Assembly (NCBI GenBank): GCA_023333565.1
Contig: JAJKFH010000209.1
Location: 2,434,001 to 2,498,000 of the forward strand
Direction: 5' to 3'
DNA: 64,000 nucleotides
Origin: Puffinus mauretanicus
Taxonomy: Eukaryota > Chordata > Aves > Procellariiformes > Procellariidae
A program made the translations under genes and the position numbers. Below, in pieces: positions 1-17,400 of this stretch; position 1 is the stretch's first letter; each line of letters starts with the position of its first letter. The notes under the pieces are model-generated. The model ran no database searches, had not been told where the DNA came from, and saw only the letters and a list, made by a program, of their open reading frames with translations.

Positions 1-3000
1 ATGGATACCGCAGGAGCCTGTGTCTCACCCAGTCTTCTGTAAAGCTCACCAGCACTGGCAATGCTGTCACCACCCCATGTAGCCGAGTCCAGGATGTGCC
101 TGTGCTCGTAGCCGAGTGGGACGCTTGGGCACTCTCCTGGGAGGCAGGAGATGTGTGAATGACTGCCCTGTGCTGAGGAGGAACAAGATCCCGCTCCTCC
201 CGGCTCCAGCTGCAAGGGCTGCCACAGAAGGGGAAACAACCCCTGCCAGCTCCCGTATGTACCAACATCCCAATTTTTGGTTTGGTTGGGTTTTTTTAAC
301 TTCTTTTTTCACTGCTTCCATGCACTGGAGGGATTTGAATCTTTAAGTGCTCACAAGATGGAGGCATTACAGTACTGGGTGCTGCAGCGCCCACAGGTTG
401 CACCCTCAGTTCCCAGAGCAGTTCCCTCACTAACACCCACACCTAAGAGACAGACTCTTCTGAACGCTACCTCGGCCAGCAGCCTAGGCATGCAAACACT
501 TCAGCCAGGCCATCACTAATGCTGAAGATTGAGCGAAGCGCTCCCTTTTTGCACAATTCCAGCTCAATCTGCAGTTCTTCGACAGGTGCTGCTCCAAGAT
601 TCATTACTTCCCAGGGCAGGGTTTTTACTGCTGTGCTGCTGGCTCATCCCTCACACAGCTGCCATACCCACCTGCGGAATGCTCTGGAATGAAAGAGAAG
701 CCTGGATGGAGGATGTCTCTGCTCCCTCTGCCCAGCATCCTGACAGGCGCGGTGAATTCAATCCCCTCTGCCAGGAGCAAAGGCAAAGCCTGCGGAGGGT
801 GGTCATGGCTCCATGTTTTAACCCCTAAACGCATAAATGCTCGGGCTCCCACTCTCAGCTTTCTGCATCAGACTCCCCAGCTGATTCCTGGGCTCTTCCA
901 CGTGGGCAGGATGACGTGCCTGGTCACGGCACACACTGGCAGAGGGCAGCTCCATGTCAGCGGCCGCTGGGCCCAGGATGCTGGGCAAACGTGTCCATCA
1001 CACTCTGGAGGCCACACCACCGCCCTGAGGTCAATTCTTGTGCTAGCCCAGGTCTGCTCTCACCTATTGCTGTCATATGTCCTGTTAATAGATAAGCATA
1101 ACAAAACCAGCTTGCCACAGCTCCACCACCAGCTCTACAAGGCAAAGGGGACCTCTTCTGAGTAGTGCAGTCCCTTCTGCTGCTTCTTTGCTAAATTGGA
1201 TAACGATTTCTCAGTTGAGAAATCTTCTGTGCTGCATACAGCATTATGGTGTTTGAAAGATCAGCAGCAGCAATGCTTCACAGATCATGGGGCATCAGGG
1301 ACCAGGAAAATGCTCTAAGTCCACAGTTCTGGAAGTTACTAAATACTAACAGCTGTATCAAAAGAGGCAAGGCTTGTAAGGGGAGATAGTATTTTTTCTT
1401 AATCAGACTGACACAGTTGGGAAAAAAGGGACACATTCAGGCCCAGAAACCCTTCTGTTTAAATGCACTGGCTCTGCTGTTTGGAGATCTCTTTCCCCCT
1501 AGGTGCTCTAGTTTAAACCTCCATTCTGATTTTGTTACTCTGAGGTGTTTTAGCACAAGACACTCTGCAGGTACAAGATGAGAAAATGTCAAAATTCAAA
1601 GGAACTAAGAACAGCTGCATGTAATCACAAGTGATATTAACTTGGACTACAGGGTCCTTCTTTCCATGCTTCTTACCAGCCGCCCATATGGGAGACTTTT
1701 AAGACCCAGATTAACCCTTTCCTGAAACCTTGGGACTAGGCAGCCACACTCTGACTCGCCTCCTGCTAAATCAGGGTGTTGGCTAAGATCGGGGACCACG
1801 AACTGCCTCCTCCCTCACCTCCAGCAGGAAGATTTACCACTGTGGGTGTCCAGCAAAGGAGCAGACCTACACACTGGCACTGACTGGGTTTGCCACCACA
1901 TGAGAACTGCTGTTGACTGCGGTTGGCCTAGTGTAGTTTATTTAGCATCTCCAGCATTGTTTAAAATAAGCACACAAGCAGATGGAATTATTCCCTTTCC
2001 ACAAGACAGATTAAAAAAAAAAATTTTATCTACGCTTTGTGAAAGAGGATGGGAGTTTTACCAACTCTCTGAAGGGGAAGTACTCCACAGAGACAGAATT
2101 ATATGGGAAAGGGGAATTAATTTTTACCAACCTCTCTCCCACTGTCACACTACTTTGTAATTTTCAGTGCAACCTCTGATATCACATGCATTCTCAAGAG
2201 TCATGGGAATTGTCAGCGCAAGTATATTTAGCCATATCCCTTTGGTAGGTGGGGGAGGAAGACGACCCCTAAATAGCTGTAAGATAACAATTACTGCAAA
2301 CATACTCGCTTAGAGAAAGTTTAGTCAGAGTTCAGAGAAAAGACAAGTCCTTGGCAGCTGGATGGCCAATGGCCAGCTTCTTCTTGAGCTGTCCCTACAA
2401 ACCCTTACTCGGTGAGGAGTGTGCTCAGAAGAGAAACCCTTCTGCTTTCCTTAGGTCTTCTCTAAGCTCTCCTCAGTGTGAAAGAAACACTTAGAGAACT
2501 GGCAAATTATCTAGAATTCTCTCCCCTCTAACCAAAAAAAGTCAAATCAAGCCCTCCACAGTAGAAAGCGTCTTTTACGGGGCGGGGGGGGGAGGGGGGG
2601 GGGGCGGAATTCCCACTATTCACAATATTGCAAAAGAATCAAAAAAGTTCACAGCACTTTAACAGAGGAGTGAAAATGTCCTGGCTTTCATTCAACTGCA
2701 ATGTTAGTGGGAGTGGGGAGAAGCCTCCCCCGCAGCTGCACGAGAAAACTGTGGGACTCAGGCTGGAAAAGTAGCAGGGGGAGGATGTGAACACTGTTAA
2801 AAATAAAACTTATCAGACAACAATTGAATCATGAGAATGTTATCTGGTTCAACAGGAGTGTGAAAACAAATAGGCATTTCAAGAAGAGGGCCACTAGCAA
2901 GGTAAATACCTTCAAAATAGCAGGAAGTGACCAAGGAAACGTGCCAAGCCGATGGCAACAAACAGCTCTCCCTGACAGCGGAGGACAGCGGCAGCCGGGG

Positions 3001-3114
3001 ATTTCACTGTCACCTCTGTGCCACCACCCTTCATCCAGCTGTGTGGCACTGCACCCACCCACCGCAACCCTGGCCATGGTAAGACACAAGACTGAAAAGA
3101 TTTGCACAGGACAA
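1..3114. other. DNA downstream of EGLN3, no gene recognised
   Basis: Short open frames occur on both strands but none resembles a known family, and they lack paired splice sites that I could support. There is a long G-rich tract at about 2578-2607. In mammals the next gene beyond the EGLN3 3' end is NPAS3, in convergent orientation; none of its coding sequence is seen here. Confidence 0.6.
2578..2607 (+). repeat. Poly-G/GGGGA low-complexity tract
   Basis: G runs interrupted by single C or A, capable in principle of forming a G-quadruplex on the plus strand. It lies about 500 bp beyond the distal EGLN3 poly(A) signal. Confidence 0.8.
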
Positions 3115-3133
3115 CGTTTAACATGACCCAGTG

Positions 3134-3139
3134 TTTATT
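3134..3139 (-). terminator. Candidate distal poly(A) signal AATAAA for EGLN3
   Basis: The minus strand reads TCAATAAACACTGGG here. Cleavage would fall at about 3105-3124, with GU-rich sequence (GTTGTCCTGTG, then TCTTGTGTCTT) just beyond, as expected of a downstream element. No better signal is apparent between here and position 1 apart from an isolated AATAAA-type hexamer near 1937. Confidence 0.5.
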
Positions 3140-4391
3140 GACTCCTGCCACATTTTTTTTTTTTTTAAATAGTAACAGGACCACAAAATGTGATGTATGG
3201 TAAAATACTGCTAGGGGTTTCTATATCAATCCAATGCAAAGTGCCAGCATTGTTGACCAGCATACAACCTGACAAGAGAAGATGTAGTCATAACTCACTC
3301 TCAGATATCTGCTGGGAGTACATCACAGTCAAAGTAGAACTAGTTATTTGCCTGCAAATAGATACATTTTCTTCTAGATGCAAGTGGTGTTAGAGCCAGC
3401 TATTTTGCAACAACAACAAATATATATAATATATTCCAACATTTTAAAAAATGCAATAGGAAAGGACTAAAACTGTTCAAAGAGCAAAGGAAAAAACGAG
3501 TGGATCTTTTTAGATACTACTTTGCAAAGGCCATTCCTCATAGAACCAGAAATAATCTAGAGAAAATAAGATTTATTAGAGGCTACTTTGCTCAAAAGGC
3601 CAGTGGTTACAGGTTTAAGAATAAAAATAGTCTCTTGCTTCTCAGTACTGTCTCCTGGCCTTTTTCCTCCCCACACAATAAAAACCACCTGTTGGAAATT
3701 GTGCCTTGGTGGCTTTGCATATTTTTCCAATGCAATTGCATTTGGAAAGGCAACCATATTTCTTTAAAAGCCACAAAAAACTTGCATGACACCCACGTGG
3801 CATGTAACTTCTTCACAGATATGAATGATGAAGGCACATTACCTAAAGGTTGATAAAAACCCCAAGAAAACTTTTGGAGGACTAAAAATTAAATGCCTTA
3901 GAGAAAACACTCTTCTTCACAACTGGATGACAAGTGCTGTTTAGCCACAGATGTTTCAAACAGTTTGCCGTGAAGACAAAAAACACAAGGAAAGGAAAGC
4001 ATCTCCTTGAAGTGCCCTCCCTACTGCAGCAGCCTGCTTCCCGCACAGTTTTTCAGACAATTTCATTCTTGCAAAGCAGTTTACAATAATTCCAGAGACA
4101 GGCAAGAAAAATCTGTCTAGAAAACATCAAGCCTGTGGTTTCCTACATGACCAACACCTCACCCACCCCCTCAATTAAACTACAGCATCTTCAAGATCAT
4201 CCCACTGATCTGGAAATGGGGTAAAGGACTGGAACAGAGGACTGAGGAATTGGTTTCAAAACCCTGTGCCCTCAACTTTTTGTACTTAATTATGTGTTAA
4301 TAAAGAAAAAGACAGTGCTCTCCGCCACAGAATAATTACTCTCGCCTCTATCTAGATCAGGAATATATTGGCTAAAAATGAAAATATGTAC

Positions 4392-4397
4392 TTTATT
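4392..4397 (-). terminator. Candidate proximal poly(A) signal AATAAA for EGLN3
   Basis: The minus strand reads GTAAATAAAGTACAT, followed by a U-rich run (ATTTTCATTTTTAG). Use of this site would give a 3' UTR of about 2.45 kb. It may be used together with the 3134 signal as alternative polyadenylation. Confidence 0.45.
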
Positions 4398-6840
4398 TAC
4401 ATTAAATGCATCTATACTGCTCCATGCTCCATCCACCACACCCATGTCGCTGACCACTGCCGAAGCCAGGTGGTAGCAATAGTGGTAACTGAAGTACCTT
4501 TCTTTTGCACCTTTATACAAAGCCTTTCCCCTCCCACCCCATCGTTTTTCTACTGTTCTAGGCTCCAGTGAGATGTGTACCAACATCTCTTTCTAGTGCA
4601 CTTTTTTAAGGTTACAGTTTCTAAAGGCAAAGCAAGACTTGCTTTGCTCTGTTTTACCTGTCTTTGCCCCCCTTACAATCATGTAGGAGTTTCAAATTTA
4701 CATGCCATTATCAACTTTGCATAGCAATACAATGGGTTGGGTTCCCCCCCTCCTTTTTAAATAATAATCCTGTGGCCCCCCTTTTTCAACACCTCCCATC
4801 TCTCAAAGAGTCACCTCTCACTCTCAGGGAAGAGCCCTAACCCCTTCTCCTCCCACATGAACATTGCAGAATGAGAATTTCAAGTCATCATTAAGTTTCC
4901 TTCAAGTCTATGTTGTGCTACTTAGAAGCAACTGTAGTGGAACAATGTTTTTCCTAACATTAAAGGACATTTATCAGATTATTTGACTTTTTCTAGTCTT
5001 GAGTTACAAGAATATTTGTCACACATGTTCCCTCATATTCCTCTCTTAAGGTGCACAGTGGTCAGGTTGAACAAAGTCCAGCCCATAAGACCATAGCTGG
5101 ATCTCTGGGAGAAGCCAGAGAGAACGAGGAGTTTTTAGCACTACCGTATTTACATTCAGAATTCAAGGACAGGCTGAAGGATGCCCAGCTTTTTTTTTTT
5201 TTTAAGAGACAGAACCGCTTAAAAAAAATACTATTACATTTCTATTGTCATGAAAGTTATTTCTTTTCAGTCCTATGCAGCCGTTGTTACCCTTTTGTCA
5301 CTGACATTTAATAGTTGCCATTGCACGCTATCTTTTCATTCCCTAGCTCGGCAGAGTGGCCCACAGACCCATCACTAGCACGACAGCCCGGCACAGCGTG
5401 GTGAGCTGGTGCAGGGGCCGGCGGTTCAGACAGACCACCTGCACCACTGCGGGCAGCTGGCACGGAAAAATACGGGACACTGAAGAGGGCGTCTATCTGG
5501 AACATTTAGTAGGGTCTGACATACACACTGACAACATGAGACAAAAATGAATGCAAGTGAGTGTATTAGGTTGAGAACAATTAGTATAAGTGATAAATAC
5601 ATCCATCGCCAGCTCTCAGCTTCATTAAGAGCTATTCTGACTGCATAGTAAGTGCTGGTTGTAGGAGCTTAGGCAAATCGAAGATAGCTCACCAGTTACT
5701 CATTGAGTCTAATAAGTTTTAAAAAAAATGGAGAAAAAAATGCTTTGCCATTTGAATAACTCTGATCTCACAGCTTGAGCACAGCAGAAGTAGTAACCTG
5801 GTGTAACAGATCAACTGAAACAGAATCGCTGTTCCATTCAAATTACACATGCATGCAAAGTTAAACAAGTGTGTTAACTAAGGATAAGCAGCATACAAAT
5901 CAAGTCTAAGTTACCCATTATTTATCACACATTTGTCAGACTGCCAGACATATCTTTTCCTTTAAGATTCATATCTGTGTCATACAAAACATAGTAGATG
6001 GAGAAGTCATGAAAATAACACTTAACTCTATGTATCATTGGCCTTTAGTGCCAATGCATTGTGTGCCAGCAGCCTTCCAAGTTTACCAAACTTTTGGGAG
6101 AAAAGCTGCTTTCCCGCTCAGAACAGAAAGGAAACAGTTTTACAAAGTTGTGGACAGATGCATAACTACTTCCCCTCAGTCCTGGGACAGAAAGGGCAGC
6201 ACAACTGCACAGCTAGAGCGTGACTCCTGAAAAGCAAACAAAATCCAGGAAATGCGATGACTGTGTAGACAAAAATCTGTTTGGAAAGTCGTGCTATCGA
6301 AGAGCTGAGCCAATGTTCTGCGCAGTGATGAACAGTACATCGACAGACCCATGTGGGACAGACCATAAGATGACACTACAAAAATCCAGTTTAATTTCAC
6401 ATTCCCAGTATCTCTCCTTGCCCATGACCAGTCTGCCACAGATTTTCAACTTGTAAAGCTCCTTCCCATTGAGCTAGATTATTTCCCCCCCCCCATAAAG
6501 TGCAAATGAGACTTGGGTTTTTACCACTAGTTCAATGACCATTATCTTGGTTACAAGAGTGATCAGAAGCCAGTTGGCTGAGCCACTACCACTAGGCTTA
6601 GTGATACTCTTTTTTTTTAACCCTGGTTACTTTTTCCAGCAAAAAGCAAATAGAAAACAGGTGTTCCTTCTGCCAGACGCAGGCACAACAGGAGGCTGCC
6701 TTAAGTACCATCAATATAAGATGCACGTGCTAGACACAACCAGTGCGTTCTTGTGCATAACAAGAATTTGCCCTTGTTCGCTGGAAATGGAAGTCATCTT
6801 TGGGATCTTATTTCCTCACAAAGAGTTCAGGAACAGTTGA

Positions 6841-6878
6841 TTAGTCTTCATCAAGAGGTGCTTCTCTCTTCCTTGCAT
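6841..6878 (-). CDS. EGLN3: EGLN3 coding exon 5 (C-terminal tail and stop)
   Basis: The terminal coding segment is 38 nt. After a pyrimidine-rich stretch and acceptor CTATGTAG (AG at 6880-6879), AT joins the G of exon 4 to make Asp230, then ARKREAPLDED and TAA (6843-6841). This gives a 241-residue protein. The tail differs from the human one (RKTESALTED as I recall it) but is also short, charged and ends in a Glu/Asp pair, so it fits a fast-evolving EGLN3 C-terminus. Phase agrees with exon 4. A slightly different acceptor is possible but would break the frame. Confidence 0.9.
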
Positions 6879-11293
<4,415 letters not shown>

Positions 11294-12294
11294 CTAAGCA
11301 TCCTCCTGCCACCAGTTTGGCGCAGTATTTTTCAGATGATCAATCCAAAACCTACAGCAGACGCCACCAGAAGGTATCTTTGCACAAGCTTCTTTCACTG
11401 GATGAGTCAGTCAGTGTGAAATTCCAAACTGGAAATAAATACCATTCATATTTCACAATATATACACTAAAGTAGGAGGAAAAAAAACTGAATTAAACTA
11501 AAACACTGGTCTGTATAGTACAAACTTATTGTTCTCTACAAGCTACATGACTTTGAGGCAGTTTCAGCTAAAGTTTGCTTGGGTTTCAAAAGATGAGCAG
11601 TCATTGCAAAACTGATTTGCCAGTCATAATGAAAGTAGAAAGTGATCCCAGGATGTCATGCCTTACTACCACTATCCTCCTCTATTCATATCTTCCAGGC
11701 CCTGTCATATACATCCCTATGGTCGAACATTAAAGTGAGGGTTCCCAGGAGGTGTGGGTAAAAGTCCATAGAGCAAAGCCTACAAAAATCTGCAACTCCT
11801 TCGTGCTGTGTTTGCACAGGGCAGTGCATGTTTGCTTTCATGGACTGAGCCACAGAACTAACCAAACAGCTTTCAGAAGCATACTTCTCTCTTTGATCAT
11901 CTCCAGACTTGCTGATACAATCGCTTAATTCATGGTTTGTTTAAATTTCACCTTGAATGATGAGATAAGCCTAACACGAATTACTCCAAACCACACGACA
12001 GTCAACAGGTCTTAAAAGGGTTTTTACAGCAAAAACATATTAAACTTGAGTTAACACCATTAGCAGCCTAAGCAGGACGCAGGGAAGAGCAGGTGAGACT
12101 GCTGGTAAGGTACCGGATCTTTGCCTCGGAGTCACTTCGTCACTATTGGGACTACTTGGTAGTGATACCAGTCACCTTCCATGGAGTTTACGCCACTAAA
12201 GCTGTGGCAATAGAAGTCTTGTTCCCACTCCTCTGACATCTCCTTTCATTGCTTGCCATTATTAGCAGCAAGAGTCATGAGAGATGATGGGTTA

Positions 12295-13105
12295 AGTTCA
12301 GTTAGAAAACTGGACACAGTATCCAGATATGGTCTCCCCATATCACTCCCCTCAGTCTACTGGCTGTTCTCCTGTGAATATTGCCCCGGATGCTGTTGCG
12401 CAGGGAGCACACTGCAGGCTCATGTTAAGCTCACTGCCCATCAAGACCATCAGGGTCCCCAGGCTCCCCTGGGGAGCTGCTCCCCAGCCTGGCAGCCCCC
12501 AGCCTGTACTGCTGCAAGGGGCTCTTCCTTCCCAGGGGCAGGACTTCGCATTTGTCCATGTTTAATTTCATAAAAGTTGCCATTGGCCTGTTTTTCCAGC
12601 CTGTCTGGGTCCCTTTAGGTGGCAGCCCTGCCCTTGAGTGCATCAGCTGGTCCCCCTTAAGTTCGGCATGACCTCCACACTTGATGAGAGTGAACTCTGC
12701 CATCTGCTTCGGGTTACTGACAAAGGTAGTTAACCATCAGGTCCCGTGACAGACCCCCACGGTGCTCCATTTGTTACCAGCCTCTAGGTAGAATATGACT
12801 GATTAACCACCACCCTCTAAGCCCAACCATCCAACCAGTTTTTTACCCACCTAGTTTTCCATCCATCCAAACCGTAACATCCAAACTCTGGATACAAGAG
12901 TATTGTACGTGCCTATCCCACAGAATGAGGATGTGACTGTGCACCATCTGCGTGACCTGCCCTTAATAATCTGCCAAGCACAGTTGATAGCATTGAAGAT
13001 TGACTGTACAGGCTTTACCAAGAGCAATTGAAATTTTTATCTAGGAACCCCAGAGGTCTTGTTTTCTGCTTCCTAGCACATGCTAAAGCCATGCTGCCCT
13101 CATGG
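12295..13105 (-). mobile_element. CR1 LINE fragment, reverse transcriptase region, decayed
   Basis: On the minus strand this matches the avian CR1 ORF2. It begins upstream of the segment that in intact elements encodes the RT ADDTK motif, and runs through the KFN-DKC-V-LGR / QYRLGA stretch, still readable here as MKLNMDKCEVLPLGR and QYRLGAARLG. Frameshifts and small deletions (the ADDTKLGG region is scrambled to CGGHAELKG) show it is dead. It lies inside intron 1 in the same orientation as EGLN3. Neither the 5' end nor the 3' end of CR1 is present. Boundaries are approximate. Confidence 0.85.
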
Positions 13106-14417
13106 GACAGATGACCAGCTAGAATACAGCACATGCTGCTTTAATCACAAAGGTAATTTTACTGTGCCAACAAACGCTGGCACAGACGTTACTGCCAGCC
13201 AGCGCAGTGGATCCCTTGGACCCTCTGCTACCAAGAACAAAAGTCTATTCGCAGCAGTCAGCCAGGTGGGATGGGTGTACACACACAGCTGTGAAAATAC
13301 TGCTCTGCATCTCAAGTCGTGTATGAATTGACTTTCCTTCCTCCCCAGAAGCACCAGCAAATGGTACCTGCAAGCAGCAGAGAGTCACCGGAGCCCACTC
13401 CTCGCCCTGACACCTCAGGCCACAGCTGCTTTGGGGCTAGTGGCCCACCGGGGCAGGAGATTATACTGAACAAGAGTGTGTACCTTTAATTCCCAGTAAT
13501 AAACCCTCTCCCATCACACCAGGCAGTTGGCTAGATGCCTTGCCACAGGTCTGTTGTCATTCTGCTGTTACAAATGGCTCCGCAGCTGAACTTCCATTTT
13601 GCTGTCAGCCTGGTAACAGCAGCAAGGGCCAGTCTACAGCCTAGCACTGGAAACAAGCCTGGCTTAGGGGCACAAGCCTGGTGGAAACCACAAGCCAGCT
13701 CTAACTGCAATGTAGAAAAGGTCAAGGGAGCTGTACCCTCACTGAGGAGGATAACCCCTCTTGTGCATCCCCCCCATCCCAGCTGCTAGCACAGCAGCCC
13801 ACACGGGTGCACCCTTCACCCATCCCATGCACAACGAGCTTAGGTCGAACAATTAAAATAGTAACCCTCTGATAAACCTGATCCTCGTATGCTGGGGAAC
13901 ATGACCCCAGAAGCTGAGAGAGCAGAGGAGAGGGGGCAGCAACGCCGGCAGACGGGCAGGAGGGCTGTGCCAGGAGAGCCCGGGAGCAGGGGGCTCATCT
14001 CTACAGCGAGCACAGTGCTGCCGAGAGGATGCGCGCCCACCGCCAGCACGAGGTCTGGCTCAGCAAGCTCTGCTAATCGTACCAGAGGGATGATGAACAG
14101 TGGGAATAAAACCTTGTTGACTGATAATACCTCGTTTTTAAGTCGATGTACAACACAAAATTAGGGAGGCCTCAAGGAAATCTCTCTTTGGAGAGCAGAC
14201 ATTACTCAAAGATTACTGAACTGCCTAAAAATCAATCCAATATTACTACTATTTTTTAATGCCGCAGTCAAAAAGCTGCTGAAGAATAGTAGACTGCAGA
14301 TCCTTAAAGGGATTTAGGTGCTTTACTACTGAAATCTGGGCAGAAGGCCAGAGTTTTCCCCGGCCTCCCCCACGTAACATGTTCTCTTAGCAGAACACGT
14401 GCTTTGACTCCAAGACG

Positions 14418-14436
14418 TTGATGCATTATTTATTTA
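14418..14436. repeat. TTTA tetranucleotide microsatellite
   Basis: About four to five tandem TTTA units directly visible in intron 1. Confidence 0.85.
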
Positions 14437-17400
14437 TTTATTTACAGGGTGCACCTTTTGCAACCACAACACACAGAGTCTCTGGGGAAGAAGTAAAACA
14501 ATTCCCACAGAATCCAAAAGCACTGGCCACACTCTAGCTTAACTTGAAGAAAAGGGAAAAAAAGTTTTCTAGTAGCAGCAGCAAAGGGAGAAAAGCAGAA
14601 GTGAAATATCCTTTTTCCTGGCATGGCAAATATTTGAATGAAAGCTTAAACAATGAAGGGAAATCATTCTGGTCCTCCTAGAGCCTGTTGAAACGATATC
14701 AAGCTTTATCAGAGCACTGGCTGGAGCAGCTCCAGAGCAGATCAAGCTGGCCTCAGCAGGGATTCCAGCTGTTAGCACTACTTTTGGATTCATTCAAAGC
14801 AAACAAGAAACAGGAGATGAGATGCGTGACCCAGACTTAATTTAGGTAATTGGTGAACACTGGTATTTGCCAGTTTAGTCCACAGGCTAGCTACAAAAGC
14901 CGGAGGCTGGATCATAATAATCAAACCATTTACCAGGTGAGCAAGTGGAGTATCAGAAAAAAATGTTTCCTATACTTTTTCAGCTACTGTGTCCAGAAAG
15001 GCACACTCCGTTTTTGGAAGTATCTCCCTTCATTAACCAACCCCAAACCTAAACTAACTATAGCACGCAGTAATGAGCAGGCATGTACCTAACTTTTTTT
15101 TTTTGCAATACAATCCATACAATGGCTGCTAGTTGGCTTAACTTCCCAGTGTAAGCACTCAGAGCAAATTTCAGCAACCCCCCCCCCCTTATTTTAAGTT
15201 AATAGAGAAGAGTTTGTCTTAAACAACAGCTGAACAGTTAAAAACTCTGATATACAGATGCATGCCTTTGCAGTCGCACACACACATGCCACAGTTTGAA
15301 GACCAATGCTCTGGTGGTCTAGTCGACAGTCATAAATTAAAGCCTACAAAACTTGGAAAATGAAGAGCAAATCGTCAAGACTGCAGTTTCTGCACTGTCA
15401 TTTTCAGAGATGTTAGGTTTCCCAAGAGGGTGCAAATCAACCATCAGTTAAACAAGCAGTAATTACCAGCTTTAGTAAGGAGCCAGGAAACTGTGTTGCA
15501 CAGAAGCTTGCAAAAATAAGTTATTCATCATTCAGTTTTTAAGTATTACACTCAAGTCAGCCAGAGAAATCTGCAAGTCAAACTGCAAGGCACCAGCAAA
15601 GTTTGGAGGCAGATAAAAAACAACGGTTCCATAGAAAGGATTTTTCCCTGCCTCCCAGTGCTTCTAGCAAGGGGAAAACCAAATTCTCTTAGCTGATAGC
15701 CAGGACCATGCTGTGAGGCATCATTCTCTTACATTTCATAAAATAAGCAGCGCTGGAGTGGACTGATACTTGGAACAGAACACTTCAGAGAATACCTCAG
15801 CTAGAAGATGCTTTAAGTGGAAACGAACACTGCTTAATTGGAAGCAGTGATGACAGCAGGTCAGGAGGAGATGCTCTCCGTCCCTGCTAGCACTAAGCCA
15901 GGGCCCCAGGGCACTCCTAGTGCAGACTGTATAGGTGGTATTGTAACTCTCTACTATTCCCGTATTTTCCTCTCAGAACTAATATGACTTTTGCAACCAG
16001 CAGAGAAAATTCTGTCCTGCGTAACTCTATCCTGCCAACACCAACCGCCCTTGCAGATTAAGCTAAGACTCCACATTTTCTGTACCAGATTTGTCCTATA
16101 TATTGTTGAACAGCTGCTACTTTCGATCCCTAGTGTAGATCATCTCTGCATACAGCTTGTACATCAACTAGTTAAATTCAGAAATTACTTCTAAAGTCTG
16201 TTAGATGAAGGGTACTATACAGACACAAAGCAATACTGATCTACAATATCACTACGATGGTTGTCTAGAAAACCAAGGTATTAATAAGAATTAACAGTGC
16301 TATAGCCACTGCAGCTTTCAGATACATTTTTATTTGGCTGCACACTTCCAAGTTTCCCAAATTTCAGTCCAATATGCGGTTCTCAGTCCTGAACTCGAGT
16401 GCAAACAAAAAAATCACTTGACCAGACTTTAGGAAATGAGGACTACCAGGATCCACTTGATTGACTTCGGTCTGAGCGCATATTGTAGTCAACCTGATTT
16501 TAGTTTGTAGATGCGCACAGTCTGTACAGCCAGAAATGGAAAGGCACACAGCATGCTCTACGTTAAAAGAACATGAGTAGTCTGACATTTCATGATCAAA
16601 GACAAGAGATTCTCAGTTGAGGCTTGTCTGACACACAGGCACAACGGGGTGTTTCTTAAGTACTTTCTTGTTGCACCCAATTGCACCCAAGTGTTTTCTA
16701 CAGTGTAGCTTATAATGGTTAAGTATAAAGCATTCATGAACATTATTAAATATTAGTTTGTTTGAATTTATGAAAGTTAAAACACTCAACTGCTATACTG
16801 AAGCATGAACTAGGAAAATTGGTCTAATTTAATACTCCATAGAGATGGGAGGGAACAGAGGGAAGAAAATTATGTTAAAACACAAAAAAATCAGAGACAT
16901 TAGCTTCATGCCTGTTGGAAAGGGAATCACCCATTCCAAGGAGTTTGAAACTCTGCTCACTTCAGTCATGCAAGACATGAGATGGGCTTCAGTGGCAGTA
17001 TTGCATGAGAAACCAGTCCCTCATTTCCTCACCCACAACTTGATTAACAGTCTTCAGTCAAACAGCTGTTGGATTTACGGAGCTAAACCTAGCCTCCTCT
17101 CTTTGATCAGCTTCTTGCTCAGTGATGGAGGCAAGAGAGGGCAAAGGCTGTGTGAGGAAGGAGCCTATTTTTAGAAATTAAGAAACACCAGGGAAAGGGC
17201 TAGAATTTCGCAGGGCAAGACTCACGCACCTTTTTACTTCAACCTTCATCTTCATACAGAGGCCTAAACCAAAGCCATACGGAAAACATCTAAAAAGCAA
17301 AAAAGCCAACAGAAATAACAATAAAAACACTGGGGCAATTACCATCTTTCATGAAACACAAAGCAGACCAAACTCCGCAAACTAAGCTACAAGCACAGTT

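Larger units (their letters stand above)
3115..6840 (-). other. EGLN3: EGLN3 3' UTR (distal limit inferred)
   Basis: The sequence after the stop codon is AT-rich and has no coding character on either strand. Poly(A) signals in the correct orientation occur at 5306-5311 (ATTAAA), 4392-4397 (AATAAA), 3572-3577 (AATAAA) and 3134-3139 (AATAAA). The 4392 and 3134 signals look best: the first is followed by U-rich sequence, the second by GU-rich sequence (GTTGTCCTGTG) about 20-30 nt downstream. These would give 3' UTRs of roughly 2.45 and 3.7 kb. Several AUUUA-type pentamers (TAAAT on the plus strand) occur, but their role is unknown. Which site is used cannot be settled from sequence. Confidence 0.6.
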
